Source: Bordetella parapertussis (lineage in GTDB: Bacteria > Pseudomonadota > Gammaproteobacteria > Burkholderiales > Burkholderiaceae_B). From it: DNA of 45,125 nucleotides. The position numbers and the translations under genes are program-made. The stretch covers positions 1 to 45,125 of the forward strand of contig CAMBFI010000020.1 in the NCBI GenBank assembly GCA_945865935.1, read 5' to 3'. Below the pieces are notes generated by a model. The model saw only the letters and a list, made by a program, of their open reading frames with translations. It was not told where the DNA came from and searched no databases. This document shows positions 24,329 to 32,918 of this stretch, piece after piece; position 1 is the stretch's first letter, and the number at the start of each line of letters is the position of its first letter.

Positions 24329-25353
24329 GCTGCAAATTTCCGGGTGTGGGCGCAAAAGGCTTCGAGCTTGGCGCGTGCGGCGCCGCTGGCAATCGTTTCG
24401 AAAGCCATGTCTATACCCTGCTTGATGGAGGCGGCATGGTTGCCGACATAAATCGCTAGCCCGGCGTTGTACGCAACGATGTCTCGAGCAGTCCCGGGCG
24501 TGTTGTCCAGCGCCTCGAGTACACGATCTCGTGACTCTTCCTTGCTATTGACGCGAATGCCGCGAGTCGACACCATGTTCAAGCCAAAATCTTCTGGATG
24601 GATTTCATATTCGCTGATCACGCCATCCTTGAGTTCGCCCACCAAGGTGCCTGCACCCAGTGAGGCCTCATCGAGACCGTCTTTGCCGTGCACGATCATC
24701 ACATGCCGTGAACCAAGCAACTGCAACACGCGGACTTGAATGCCGACCAAGTCTGGATGAAACACACCCATCAGCTGGTTGGCCGCACTCGCTGGATTGG
24801 TCAGGGGCCCGAGAATATTAAAAATAGTACGCACACCGAGTTCTTTACGAATCGGTGCGATGTTTTTCATCGCCCCGTGATGGGCTTGCGCAAACATGAA
24901 GCCAATGCCGGTTTGCTCGATACACTCGGCAATCTGCTCTGGCTTGAGCGCTAAGTTAGCACCCAGCGCCTCAAGCACATCAGCACTGCCGGAGGACGAC
25001 GAAGCGCTGCGCCCGCCGTGTTTTGCGATCGGCACGCCCGCGGCAGCCGCGACAAACATCGCTGTGGTGGAGATATTAAAGGTGTTGCTGCCGTCGCCAC
25101 CCGTGCCGCACATATCGACCATGTCTTGTGGGTTAGAGATTTTTACGGGTGTAGCGAACTCGCGCATGACCGTTGCAGCCGCGGTGATTTCACCGACAGT
25201 TTCTTTCTTAACGCGCAAGCCCATCAGCAAGGCAGCTGCAATGGAGGGCGACATTTCGCCGCGCATGAGCATGCGCATCAGGTGCAACATCTCATCGTGG
25301 AAGATCTCGCGATGCTCGATGCAGCGATGTAGCGCTTGACTAGGAGTAATCAT
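24325..25353 (-). CDS. trpD: Anthranilate phosphoribosyltransferase
   Basis: TrpD joins anthranilate to phosphoribosyl pyrophosphate. The 342-residue protein has the PRPP-binding [15 protein letters not shown] near residues 82-96, [18 protein letters not shown] near 111-128 and the magnesium-binding DEASLG region near 225. All are intact. It is a stand-alone transferase, not fused to TrpG. It starts two bases after the trpG stop and overlaps trpC by four bases, so trpG, trpD and trpC form one tightly coupled unit on the minus strand. Its length matches the family. Confidence 0.97.
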   Translation of the reverse strand: MITPSQALHRCIEHREIFHDEMLHLMRMLMRGEMSPSIAAALLMGLRVKKETVGEITAAATVMREFATPVKISNPQDMVDMCGTGGDGSNTFNISTTAMFVAAAAGVPIAKHGGRSASSSSGSADVLEALGANLALKPEQIAECIEQTGIGFMFAQAHHGAMKNIAPIRKELGVRTIFNILGPLTNPASAANQLMGVFHPDLVGIQVRVLQLLGSRHVMIVHGKDGLDEASLGAGTLVGELKDGVISEYEIHPEDFGLNMVSTRGIRVNSKEESRDRVLEALDNTPGTARDIVAYNAGLAIYVGNHAASIKQGIDMAFETIASGAARAKLEAFCAHTRKFAA

Positions 25354-25355
25354 GC

Positions 25356-25940
25356 TTAGGCCCCGTATTGTGCTGAACCGAGATCAATGAAATTGCGCAG
25401 CATGGCGTGGCCGTGTTCGCTCAGGATGGATTCCGGATGAAACTGTACGCCATAGATCGGTAAGGTTTTATGTCGCACGCCCATGATCTCGCCATCCGCT
25501 GTTTGAGCCGTGATCTCCAAGCAATCTGGAATGGTCGCGCGTTCGATGGCGAGCGAGTGATAGCGAATCACCGTGAAGGGCGAGGGCAGACCTTTAAATA
25601 CATCAGAGCCTGTGTGCGTGACTTCCGAGGTCTTGCCATGCATAATTTGCTGGGCGCGAACAATCTTGCCACCAAAGGCGGCACCGATCGCTTGATGTCC
25701 GAGACACACGCCGAGCAACGGCACTTTGCCGGCATACCGTTTAATCACATCAATCGAAATACCTGCTTCAGCGGGCGAGCAGGGGCCGGGCGAAATGCAA
25801 ATATGGTCCGGACGCAACGCGTCGATTTCCTGGAGCGTAATCTGGTCGTTGCGATGAACACGAACGTCTTGTCCCAGTTCGCCAAAATATTGCACCAAGT
25901 TATAGGTGAATGAATCGTAGTTGTCGATCATGAGAAGCAT
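25356..25940 (-). CDS. trpG: Anthranilate synthase glutaminase subunit TrpG
   Basis: TrpG supplies ammonia to TrpE for anthranilate synthesis. The 194-residue class I glutamine amidotransferase has [14 protein letters not shown] at the start, the nucleophile Cys in GVCLGHQ near residue 79 and the catalytic His-Glu in QFHPESI near 168. In some bacteria the same subunit also serves PabB; there is no pabB here to judge. AGGG lies about six bases before the ATG. It heads trpGDC but is separated from trpE by a gene on the opposite strand, so it needs its own promoter and escapes the attenuator in front of trpE unless transcripts read through. Confidence 0.95.
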   Translation of the reverse strand: MLLMIDNYDSFTYNLVQYFGELGQDVRVHRNDQITLQEIDALRPDHICISPGPCSPAEAGISIDVIKRYAGKVPLLGVCLGHQAIGAAFGGKIVRAQQIMHGKTSEVTHTGSDVFKGLPSPFTVIRYHSLAIERATIPDCLEITAQTADGEIMGVRHKTLPIYGVQFHPESILSEHGHAMLRNFIDLGSAQYGA

Positions 25941-25998
25941 AGTAAGCCCTAAGTCATTGATTTCAATAGAAACTAGTATGGAGTGATTTTTGAGGACG

Positions 25999-26028
25999 TA
26001 TCTATCTCTGCGGCTACTAGACTGACAA
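25999..26028 (-). promoter_or_regulatory. Candidate promoter of trpGDC
   Basis: On the minus strand TTGTCA (26028-26023, five of six) could be a -35; the best -10 at a fitting distance is TAGATA (26004-25999), a weak match, after 18 bases. The gap 25941-26157 between the divergent genes is AT-rich by eye and holds no other supported feature except a run of ten T (26138-26147 region) before the hydrolase gene. Confidence 0.35.
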
Positions 26029-26157
26029 CATTTACACTAAACTCAGTATCTCGAGTGTTGCGACTGTAGCCAGTGTAAGCGAGTAGCAAGACACTTTTTA
26101 GACTCATTTAATTCTATTCCCCGATCGAAGATAATTCCTTTTTTTTTGGAGTGCATG

Positions 26158-26787
26158 ATGGCTGATCTCGATGTCTATAAAAAGCAGAAATTTGGTCAAA
26201 AAATTGGTTTTGGTCAACGTCCGGCATTGTTAATTATCGATTTTCAGGTTGGCTTTGCCGACGCGGACGTGCTTGGCGGTTTTAATATGCTCAGCGCGAT
26301 TGAGCAGACATCAAAACTGTTAAAGACCACGCGTAGCGCGAAAGTGCCTGTTGCGCACGTGCGATTTGCAACAGAAATGCAAGGCGACGACATCGGTACA
26401 TTTGCCGTCAAGGTGCCATCGCTTAGGAAATTATCGCCTGACTCGAAAGACGCACAGTTTGTCGAAAGTGTCCGGCCAAAGAAAGGCGAGTGGGTCTCTA
26501 CCAAACGCCACGGATCAGCTTTTTTTGGTACAAACTTGGCGGCATGGCTTAATTCTATAGGTGCAGATACGTTGTTTATCACGGGCTGCACCACGAGTGG
26601 TTGCGTGCGTGCGAGTACGATTGATGCGTCAGCCTATGGCTTGCGCCCGATGGTAGTGACGGACTGTGTAGGGGATCGCGCAGAGGGGCCTCATCGGGCC
26701 AATCTGTTTGATATGGAGCAGAAGTATGCGGACTTGGTGACGTCCAAACAAGTAGTTGCATATTTTAAAGCGCTCAAGAGTAAGTGA
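26158..26787 (+). CDS. Isochorismatase-like cysteine hydrolase (N-carbamoylsarcosine/maleamate amidase type)
   Basis: This 209-residue cytoplasmic hydrolase has the catalytic triad of the family: D28 in LLIIDFQ, K116 in STKRHGSAFFGT and the nucleophile C149 in TGCTTSGCVRAS. GFGQRPALL and TDCVGDRAEGPHRANLFDM are closest, in my judgement, to N-carbamoylsarcosine amidase and maleamate amidase (NicF) types; both cleave small amides. ATG 26158 is chosen because GGAG (26148-26151) lies six bases upstream; the ATG at 26155 is too close. It sits on the plus strand between trpG and trpE, breaking the trp cluster, with AT-rich flanks by eye. It looks like a later insertion of a single catabolic gene; no transposase or repeats border it. 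Confidence 0.87.
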   Translation: MADLDVYKKQKFGQKIGFGQRPALLIIDFQVGFADADVLGGFNMLSAIEQTSKLLKTTRSAKVPVAHVRFATEMQGDDIGTFAVKVPSLRKLSPDSKDAQFVESVRPKKGEWVSTKRHGSAFFGTNLAAWLNSIGADTLFITGCTTSGCVRASTIDASAYGLRPMVVTDCVGDRAEGPHRANLFDMEQKYADLVTSKQVVAYFKALKSK

Positions 26788-26816
26788 GCTAGCCTGTCGG
26801 GTTCCTGTTTGCCTAA

Positions 26817-28355
26817 TTAGAACGGTTGGTCAAGACCGTTTTGCACTTGTTCAGCGGCGCGCAACACTGCGCGGGCCTTCGCTTCGGTTTCCAGCCATTC
26901 CATTTCTGGATCTGAGTCAGCAACGATGCCCGCTGCAGCTTGCACGTACAGCATGCCGTCTTTGATGATGCCGGTACGGATAGCGATAGCCACGTCCATT
27001 TCCCCGCCATAACTCAGGTAGCCTGCGGCGCCACCGTAGATGCCGCGACGCACGGGTTCGAGCTCGTCAATCATCTGCATGGCACGCACTTTGGGCGCAC
27101 CGGTTAGCGTTCCGGCCGGGAACGAGGCACGCAACACATCCATATTGCTCATTCCGGCTTCGAGCGTGCCCGTCACATTCGATACCAGATGCATGACGTG
27201 CGAATAGCGCTCAATCACCATGGTGTCGGTGACTTCGACGGAGCCGATCTTGGCCACACGGCCGACATCGTTACGCGCGAGATCAATCAACATCACGTGC
27301 TCGGCGCGCTCTTTCGGATCGGCCAGTAGTTCGGCTGCGAGCGCTGCATCTTCTTCGGGTGTCCCGCCACGTTTACGTGTGCCGGCCAGGGGGCGAATCG
27401 TGATGCAGGTTTCTGGCGCTTGGCCTACAGGCGCGCCTTCGGGTAGGGGGATAGCCTCCTGACGCACCAGAATTTCTGGTGAGGCCCCCACCACTTGAAA
27501 ATCACCAAAGTTCCAGAAGTACATATAGGGTGATGGGTTCAGAGAGCGCAATGCTCGGTACAGCGATAACGGTGAGTCACTGAAAGGCTTGGTGATCACC
27601 TGACCCACTTGCACTTGCATCAGATCGCCGGCTGCAATGTATTCCTTGGCGCGACGCACAGCAGCCAGATAGTCGGCTTTAGCGAAACTACGATGTTCTT
27701 TCGTGACCACGCTTGCATGGCTGTAGGGAATTTCTACCGGCTTACGTAACTTAATGCGCAAGTCTTTCAGACGTTGTTGCGCCCGGTTATAGGCTTCGGG
27801 CTCTGAGGGGTCTGCGTAGACCATCAAGTAAATCCGGCCGGCTAGGTTGTCAACAATGACGAGTTCGTCGGTTTGGAGCAACAGAATATCGGGCGGACCT
27901 TCGCCCATTCCAGCTGGATACGGTTTGGCGGCTGGGCCAAGTTTTGGTTCGATATGTCGTACCGCGTCATAGCCAAAGTATCCGGCGAGCCCACCCGCGA
28001 ACCTTGGCATGCCAGGACGTAACGCAACTTTAAAGCGGGCCTGATAGTCGGAGATAAAGCGCAAGGGGTCGCCTTCGTAGGTCTCCACGACTTTATCGTC
28101 ACGCAAAACGTTGGTGGTCGTGCCGCGAGCCTCAATGACATTGCGGGCGGGTAGTCCGATGAAGGAGTAACGACCAAAGCGCTCGCCCCCCACGACGGAC
28201 TCGAGCAAGCAGGAATTTTTGCCGTTTTGCGGGCCGCTGTGGGCAAGCTTTAAGTAGATGCCCAGAGGCGTATCGAGATCGGCGTAGGTCTCTGCCACCA
28301 ACGGAATGCGGTTATAGCCTTGTGCCGCGAGGGCTTTGAATTCAAGTTCAGTCAT
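26817..28355 (-). CDS. trpE: Anthranilate synthase component I
   Basis: TrpE converts chorismate and ammonia to anthranilate, the first committed step of tryptophan synthesis. The 512-residue protein has the feedback-site motif LLES (residues 50-53), where tryptophan binds, and the chorismate-binding domain with GDLMQVQVGQ, TIRPLAGTRKRG, DLARNDVGR and FPAGTLTGAPKVRAM. All catalytic blocks are intact. It is preceded by a Trp-codon leader peptide and an intrinsic terminator ending 44 bases before its ATG, so transcription is controlled by attenuation. Upstream genes gph and rpe may be cotranscribed, and a promoter inside gph is possible. The hydrolase gene converges on it with 29 bases between stops. 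Confidence 0.97.
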   Translation of the reverse strand: MTELEFKALAAQGYNRIPLVAETYADLDTPLGIYLKLAHSGPQNGKNSCLLESVVGGERFGRYSFIGLPARNVIEARGTTTNVLRDDKVVETYEGDPLRFISDYQARFKVALRPGMPRFAGGLAGYFGYDAVRHIEPKLGPAAKPYPAGMGEGPPDILLLQTDELVIVDNLAGRIYLMVYADPSEPEAYNRAQQRLKDLRIKLRKPVEIPYSHASVVTKEHRSFAKADYLAAVRRAKEYIAAGDLMQVQVGQVITKPFSDSPLSLYRALRSLNPSPYMYFWNFGDFQVVGASPEILVRQEAIPLPEGAPVGQAPETCITIRPLAGTRKRGGTPEEDAALAAELLADPKERAEHVMLIDLARNDVGRVAKIGSVEVTDTMVIERYSHVMHLVSNVTGTLEAGMSNMDVLRASFPAGTLTGAPKVRAMQMIDELEPVRRGIYGGAAGYLSYGGEMDVAIAIRTGIIKDGMLYVQAAAGIVADSDPEMEWLETEAKARAVLRAAEQVQNGLDQPF

Positions 28356-28398
28356 CTGTTTAGGCGGTTCTCGCAGTTAGCAGACCGGGTTAAGCAAT

Positions 28399-28430
28399 AA
28401 AAAAAGCCCGGCCATGGTTGGACGGGCTTG
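28399..28430 (-). terminator. trp attenuator terminator hairpin
   Basis: On the minus strand AAGCCCG (28429-28423) pairs with CGGGCTT (28410-28404), followed inward by a T-C mismatch and CC/GG, around the loop AACCAT. Seven T follow (28405-28399). This is a classical rho-independent terminator lying 44 bases before trpE and after the trpL peptide, so it is the 3:4 helix of an attenuator. Confidence 0.92.
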
Positions 28431-28542
28431 GTTTGTACTGTTGGCTATTCGCTTATCGCGATTAAGCCGGACTTTGACGCACCGTCACCCGGAACACAAA
28501 CGCCACCAGCGCCACGAGGCGGCTGGTACGGAAGCGGTGCGT
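28420..28542 (-). promoter_or_regulatory. trp attenuator: alternative leader helices
   Basis: Outer helix 1:2 is ACGCACCG (28542-28535) with CGGTGCGT (28484-28477), eight pairs enclosing all three Trp codons. Inside it ACCAGC-C-GCC (28527-28518) pairs with GGCGCTGGT (28513-28505). The antiterminator 2:3 is GACGG (28486-28482) with CCGTC (28425-28421) plus GGCTT (28468-28464) with AAGCC (28429-28425), sharing one base. It would prevent the terminator and cannot coexist with the outer 1:2 helix. A ribosome stalled at the Trp codons would disrupt 1:2, free GACGG and favour read-through. Pairings are seen; their use is inferred from the known mechanism. Confidence 0.75.
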
Positions 28543-28556
28543 AGTGACAAGGACAT
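28485..28556 (-). CDS. trpL: trp operon leader peptide
   Basis: This 23-residue peptide is too short for routine gene finding. It ends ...SWRWWRLCSG, with Trp codons at 28514-28512, 28508-28506 and 28505-28503, three tryptophans in four residues. AGAGA (28567-28563) lies six bases before the ATG at 28556; an ATG one codon earlier (28559) is in frame. The stop is at 28487-28485, about 55 bases before the terminator stem. Scarce charged tRNA-Trp would stall the ribosome here. It sits between gph and trpE on the minus strand, exactly where a trp leader is expected. Confidence 0.9.
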   Translation of the reverse strand: MSLSLRTASVPAASWRWWRLCSG

Positions 28557-28596
28557 CATTAATCTCTGTAAAAGCGGTGGTTCGAGGCGACTGACT

Positions 28597-29295
28597 TTAG
28601 CGTTCCGAAACCCACTGCGCTGCATGTTCAATGGAATCTACTATAGCATCGACATCCAGTGAATGCACGCTCTGGCCTTCGTTGTAGCCATAGGGCACCG
28701 CTAGGAAAGAGCAGCCTGCAGCACGGGCTGAGAGGGCATCATTCACAGAATCCCCGACGGCAACGGTCCGATTTGGTGAGCTTTTGAGTAAATTGCAGGC
28801 ATGCAGCATCGGGGCGGGGTGGGGCTTTCGCTCGGCAAGCGTATCCCCGCAGACGATGGCTTGCATGTATTTGGCCAAACCGGTGCGTTCTAGGAGTGGC
28901 ACGGCGAACTCGGCGTTTTTGTTGGTTACCACGGCCATGCGCATACCCATTGCCTGCAGCCTATCCAGGCCGGGACGTACTCCATCAAAAATGATGGCTT
29001 GATCGCCGTTGATGCGGTGGTAGTTGGCCGTATAAGACACTTTGGCTTGCTTGAACAGCGCGTCTGAAGGGGCTTGTCCGGCCTGAACACTCGCGAGAAC
29101 GCGTCGAATCAGATTATCGGAGCCCTTGCCGATGTAGGTGGCGATTTCCGCTTGCGTGATGGCGGCAAACTTTAAGTCAGCAAGCATGGCGTTAACCGCC
29201 ACCGTAAAGTCAGGAATCGTATCCATCAAGGTGCCGTCTAAGTCGAGCAGAACGGCGTCAAACGCGATAGACGCAGAGGTGTTCGCGGTGCTCAT
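28597..29295 (-). CDS. gph: Phosphoglycolate phosphatase
   Basis: Gph is a HAD-superfamily phosphatase that clears 2-phosphoglycolate formed in DNA repair and by oxygenase side reactions. The 232-residue protein has the nucleophile motif DLDGT (D18, D20), VVTNKN near residue 120, the conserved lysine in ERKPHPAP near 156 and the metal-binding GDSVND near 178. The cap insert lies between the first two motifs. It overlaps rpe by four bases (ATGA) and precedes the trp leader, giving the order rpe-gph-trpE seen in related betaproteobacteria. The family is broad, so substrate assignment rests partly on this context. Confidence 0.92.
   Translation of the reverse strand: MSTANTSASIAFDAVLLDLDGTLMDTIPDFTVAVNAMLADLKFAAITQAEIATYIGKGSDNLIRRVLASVQAGQAPSDALFKQAKVSYTANYHRINGDQAIIFDGVRPGLDRLQAMGMRMAVVTNKNAEFAVPLLERTGLAKYMQAIVCGDTLAERKPHPAPMLHACNLLKSSPNRTVAVGDSVNDALSARAAGCSFLAVPYGYNEGQSVHSLDVDAIVDSIEHAAQWVSER
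28640..28648 (-). promoter_or_regulatory. Candidate extended -10 promoter for trpL-trpE
   Basis: TGCTATAGT on the minus strand (28648-28640) is an extended -10 element: TG, one base, then TATAGT, five of six to consensus. It lies in the last codons of gph and would start RNA near 28634, about 78 bases before trpL. No good -35 is seen, which the TG extension may offset. Confidence 0.4.
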
Positions 29296-29993
29296 TGATC
29301 CGCTAGTGCAATCTGGGCGCGCATCGCGTTAATGACGGTTTGATAGTCGGGTTGCCCAAAAATTGCTGAGCCTGCAACGAAGGTATCGGCGCCCGCTGCG
29401 CGAATGTCTCGGATATTGTCCGTCTTGACACCGCCATCCACTTCAAGCGCGATGGCTTGCCCGCCCGCCTGGAGGTGCGCGTCGATCAGTTTGCGCGCGG
29501 CACGCAGTTTTGTGAGGGTCGCAGGGATAAAGCTTTGTCCGCCAAACCCTGGGTTCACTGACATCAACAGAATGATGTCGACCTTGTGCATGACATGCGC
29601 GAGCCAGTCCAGCGGCGTGGCTGGGTTAAATACCAGCCCCGCTTTGCAGCCCTGCTCGCGGATCAGGGCCAGGCTGCGATCCACGTGACGGGAGGCTTCG
29701 GGGTGAAAAGTAATCACGTTCGCACCCGCTTTGGCGAACATTGGGATGAGGCTGTCGACCGGTTCGACCATCAAGTGCACGTCGATCGGCACGTCTACAT
29801 GGGGGCGAATCGCCTCACAAACCATAGGGCCAATCGTCAAATTGGGAACGTAATGGTTGTCCATGACGTCAAAATGGATCCAATCAGCGCCGGCGGCGAC
29901 AACATTTCTAACTTCTTCACCCAGTCGGGCGAAGTCCGCAGATAAAATACTGGGAGCGATGCGAGCTGTCGTCAAGGCGGTTGTTTCTGGCAT
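29292..29993 (-). CDS. rpe: Ribulose-phosphate 3-epimerase
   Basis: Rpe interconverts ribulose-5-phosphate and xylulose-5-phosphate in the pentose phosphate and Calvin pathways. The 233-residue TIM barrel shows [16 protein letters not shown] at the start, the metal ligands in [12 protein letters not shown] and [18 protein letters not shown] near residue 142 and EVDGGV near 176. ATG 29993 gives the usual length; ATG 30026 is also in frame and neither has a clear ribosome site. It overlaps gph by four bases. The Rpe product route leads towards PRPP, which TrpD uses, but the main reason for the arrangement is unknown. apaG diverges from it. Confidence 0.95.
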   Translation of the reverse strand: MPETTALTTARIAPSILSADFARLGEEVRNVVAAGADWIHFDVMDNHYVPNLTIGPMVCEAIRPHVDVPIDVHLMVEPVDSLIPMFAKAGANVITFHPEASRHVDRSLALIREQGCKAGLVFNPATPLDWLAHVMHKVDIILLMSVNPGFGGQSFIPATLTKLRAARKLIDAHLQAGGQAIALEVDGGVKTDNIRDIRAAGADTFVAGSAIFGQPDYQTVINAMRAQIALADQ

Positions 29994-30052
29994 GATGTGC
30001 GAACACCGAGTCGGATTAACGCTCATTATTGCAGTTTTCTCTGGATGTGCAT

Positions 30053-30427
30053 GTGAAACCTTTTGAACTTTCGGTGGCCGTCGAACCGCACTTTGTTGCG
30101 GATCAGTCCAATCCGGCCAAACAGCAGTTTGTTTTTGCCTACAAAGTCCGCATTACCAATACAGGCGAGCGACCCGCACAAGTGATTAGTCGCCACTGGG
30201 TCATTACGGACGGTGATCAGGGCGAACAAGAGGTTCGTGGCTTGGGTGTGGTGGGGCAGCAGCCCTTACTCGCTCCGGGCGAAACCTTCGAATACACCAG
30301 TGGTTGTCCGTTAAAGACGCCCGTGGGAACCATGCGTGGCAGTTACCACTGTGTGGGTGAGAACGGTGTGCCGTTTGAGGTCGATATTCCCGAGTTTGTG
30401 CTGGCCATGCCGCGCACCTTGCATTGA
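30053..30427 (+). CDS. apaG: Co2+/Mg2+ efflux-associated protein ApaG
   Basis: ApaG is a small single-domain beta-sandwich protein with a fibronectin III-like fold; E. coli and Salmonella mutants suggest a role in Co/Mg resistance, but its activity is unclear. This 124-residue protein has the family motifs [24 protein letters not shown]-like and [23 protein letters not shown]. The length equals that of homologues if translation starts at GTG 30053, which has GGA seven bases upstream; earlier TTG and GTG codons are in frame. It diverges from rpe and ends nine or more bases before the mltA start region, so the two may share a transcript. Confidence 0.9.
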   Translation: MKPFELSVAVEPHFVADQSNPAKQQFVFAYKVRITNTGERPAQVISRHWVITDGDQGEQEVRGLGVVGQQPLLAPGETFEYTSGCPLKTPVGTMRGSYHCVGENGVPFEVDIPEFVLAMPRTLH

Positions 30428-30456
30428 AATCGTTCATGATCAGCTCACCTCAACAT

Positions 30457-31725
30457 ATGCGTTTACTTTGGGTTAGTTTTTTGTTGGTCTTACTGGCGGG
30501 CTGCATGACCGTGAGTGAGCCTCCTGCGCCTGCGCCCGCGGCCCCCGCACCCGCTCCTGCAGTCACACCGACAGCGCCCTCGGGACCGATTCCGGATAGC
30601 GCTGCACGCCAGTTGCAAGGTCGTTTTGTGTCGGCAAACTGGTCCGAGTTGCCTGGGTGGTCCGATGATGATTTGAAAAATGTGTGGACGACGTTTCTGC
30701 GCAACTGCCAAGGGCTGATGCGCCCCACCTCGACGAACCTCGCGGGGCCAACGCGTGCGACACCGCGCGCCTGGCAGCCGGTGTGTGCGGCTGCAACGGA
30801 TCGCGCGCGTGCTCCAGCGGCGAACGACGCACAGGCCGTCAGAAGATTTTTGCAGACTTGGCTGAGCCCCTGGCGCCTGCAGGGCCCAGATGGCAAGCCC
30901 GCGAGCAACATTGTGACTGGCTACTACGAGCCGCTCGTGTTGGGTTCTCGCACGCGCACGGGCGCGTATCAATGGCCGCTTTACACCGTTCCCGCTGACT
31001 TGCTTACGATCGACTTAGGCCGCGTCTATCCAGAGCTTGCCGGTAAACGCGTACGCGGGAAATTAGATGGCAAGCGAGTAGTGCCCTACGAAAGCCGCGC
31101 CGCAATTGAGGCCTCTGGTCGACGCCCTCCCGCAATCGTGTATGTCAACGATCCCGTGGATAACTTCTTCCTGCAGGTACAGGGGTCTGGTCGGGTACAG
31201 CTACCAGACGGCAAGACCATACGTGTGGCGTATGCGGATCACAACGGCCACCCTTATGTCTCGATTGGTAAGTGGTTGGCAGATAAAGGTGAAATGCCCA
31301 TTGCACAGACTTCCATGCAAAACATACGCGCTTGGGCTAAACGCAATCCCAATCGCACACAAGCGATGTTGAACGCAAATCCGGCCATGGTGTTCTTTGC
31401 GGAAGAAGCCATCACAGATCCAGAAATTGGCCCTAAGGGTGCCTACGGTATACCCTTGATGGCGCAGCGCTCGATCGCAGTTGATACAAATTTTGTACCG
31501 CTCGGCACGCCAGTGTTTTTGTCGACGACCATGCCGGCCTCTAACACCACGTTAAATCGACTGGTCTTCGCGCAAGACACGGGAACAGCCATTCGTGGTG
31601 CCGCAAGGACGGACTTTTATTGGGGTTTTGGGGCTGCGGCCGGTGAGCTCGCAGGCAGAATGAAACAGAACGGACAGATGTGGGTGCTTTGGCCGAAACA
31701 GGCCGGCGCTCCGTCGGCGCGATGA
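30457..31725 (+). CDS. mltA: Membrane-bound lytic murein transglycosylase A
   Basis: MltA is an outer-membrane lipoprotein that cleaves peptidoglycan glycan strands. The 422-residue protein starts with a lipoprotein signal; the lipobox is LLAG-C16. An Ala/Pro-rich linker follows, then the MltA barrel domain (GYYEPLVLGSRT near residue 150, RVQLPDGKTIRVAYADHNG). The 3D domain comes last, with the likely catalytic Asp in FAQDTGTAIRGAARTDFY. Three in-frame starts exist (TTG 30424, ATG 30436, ATG 30457); the last is chosen because it gives a compact signal peptide, but no ribosome site settles it. It is followed after 18 bases by the hydroxylase gene. Confidence 0.92.
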   Translation: MRLLWVSFLLVLLAGCMTVSEPPAPAPAAPAPAPAVTPTAPSGPIPDSAARQLQGRFVSANWSELPGWSDDDLKNVWTTFLRNCQGLMRPTSTNLAGPTRATPRAWQPVCAAATDRARAPAANDAQAVRRFLQTWLSPWRLQGPDGKPASNIVTGYYEPLVLGSRTRTGAYQWPLYTVPADLLTIDLGRVYPELAGKRVRGKLDGKRVVPYESRAAIEASGRRPPAIVYVNDPVDNFFLQVQGSGRVQLPDGKTIRVAYADHNGHPYVSIGKWLADKGEMPIAQTSMQNIRAWAKRNPNRTQAMLNANPAMVFFAEEAITDPEIGPKGAYGIPLMAQRSIAVDTNFVPLGTPVFLSTTMPASNTTLNRLVFAQDTGTAIRGAARTDFYWGFGAAAGELAGRMKQNGQMWVLWPKQAGAPSAR

Positions 31726-31743
31726 TCAGGACGACATAACCGG

Positions 31744-32910
31744 ATGAGCGCTTCAATCGTTGTGTGTGGTAGTGGCATCGTGGGCTTAGCAACGGCGCTA
31801 GCGTTCGCCCGCAAGGGTGAGGCGGTGACGCTCGTTGGCCCACGGCCGACCGTGCAGAACCTGTCTCAAGATGAGTTCTTTGCCCGGGTATACGCCTTGT
31901 CACCCGCAAGCCAGCGTTTTCTTGCATCGATCGGCGTCTGGGATTTGATGGATGCACGACGGTTGACATCGGTTCAGGCGATGGAGATTCATGGCGACGG
32001 TAATGGATTGTTGAACTTGAACGCCTGGCAATCCGCGCAACCCGAGCTGGCCTGGATCGTCGAGTCCTCGGAAATTGAACGCGTGTTGATGCAAGCAGCA
32101 CAGGTGATGGGCTTGCGCTGGGTGACCGAAAAATTTGCATCCTATGCGCCTGGCGCGCTCACCACAGACCGAGGCACCATCCTTGAAGCGGAGTTGTTCA
32201 TCGCTGCCGACGGCGCACAGTCGCCGTTGCGAGCGGCAGCAGGGTTGACAGTAGAGAGCCGCCCTTACGGAGCGACTGCGCTCGTGGCTCATTTCAACTG
32301 CAAGGTGCCGCATCAAGGGACCGCCTTGCAATGGTTTGGGTCGGATGGTGTCTTGGCTTTATTGCCTATGCCTGACACGGCGCAGGGTCCACAATTGTCG
32401 ATGGTATGGTCTTTAAAAGAAGCCATCGCGAATGAGGTGCTGGCGATGCCCGCTGCTCAGCAGGCCTCAGCATTACAGATAAGATTGGCGGCTGCGACCG
32501 CAGGGCGTTTAGGTGCATTAACATTGCGCAGCGTGGTGCATGGTTTCCCCTTGACGCTCAATCAGTCTCCCATCATTGGCGATTGCTTGGCGCTCGCTGG
32601 CGATGCGGCGCACCGCTTGCATCCCTTGGCTGGGCAAGGACTTAACCTTGGATTAGGTGACGTACAAGCGCTAGTCGACACCGTCGCCGCGCGCGAGTCG
32701 TTCCGCAGCCCTGGTGATCCAATGGTATTGCGGCGTTATCGCCGACTCCGCGCGGAGCCTGTGATGGCGATGCGTCTCGTGACGGATGGGTTGGCCCGTC
32801 TGTTTGATATTCAACACGCACCCGTTGTCTGGTTGCGCAACATGGGGATGAACCTCGTAGAAAAGTTACCGCTTATTAAGCGGCAGCTGATCGCGGGCGC
32901 ATCCCGCTAG
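31744..32910 (+). CDS. FAD-dependent hydroxylase, UbiH/UbiF family
   Basis: This 388-residue flavoprotein monooxygenase shows the dinucleotide fold CGSGIVGLATA at residues 8-18, a DG motif in FIAADGAQSPLR near 160 and the FAD ribityl motif GDAAHRLHPLAGQGLNLGLGD near 287. The last is the signature of the ubiquinone-hydroxylase group. It probably adds a hydroxyl to the ubiquinone ring; which position (UbiH, UbiF, UbiM or UbiI role) cannot be told by eye. It lies between mltA and dsbC on the plus strand, with eight bases before dsbC, so it seems cotranscribed with both. The pairing with dsbC may relate to quinone supply for disulfide formation, but this is weak inference. Confidence 0.88.
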   Translation: MSASIVVCGSGIVGLATALAFARKGEAVTLVGPRPTVQNLSQDEFFARVYALSPASQRFLASIGVWDLMDARRLTSVQAMEIHGDGNGLLNLNAWQSAQPELAWIVESSEIERVLMQAAQVMGLRWVTEKFASYAPGALTTDRGTILEAELFIAADGAQSPLRAAAGLTVESRPYGATALVAHFNCKVPHQGTALQWFGSDGVLALLPMPDTAQGPQLSMVWSLKEAIANEVLAMPAAQQASALQIRLAAATAGRLGALTLRSVVHGFPLTLNQSPIIGDCLALAGDAAHRLHPLAGQGLNLGLGDVQALVDTVAARESFRSPGDPMVLRRYRRLRAEPVMAMRLVTDGLARLFDIQHAPVVWLRNMGMNLVEKLPLIKRQLIAGASR

Positions 32911-32918
32911 GAGAAATA

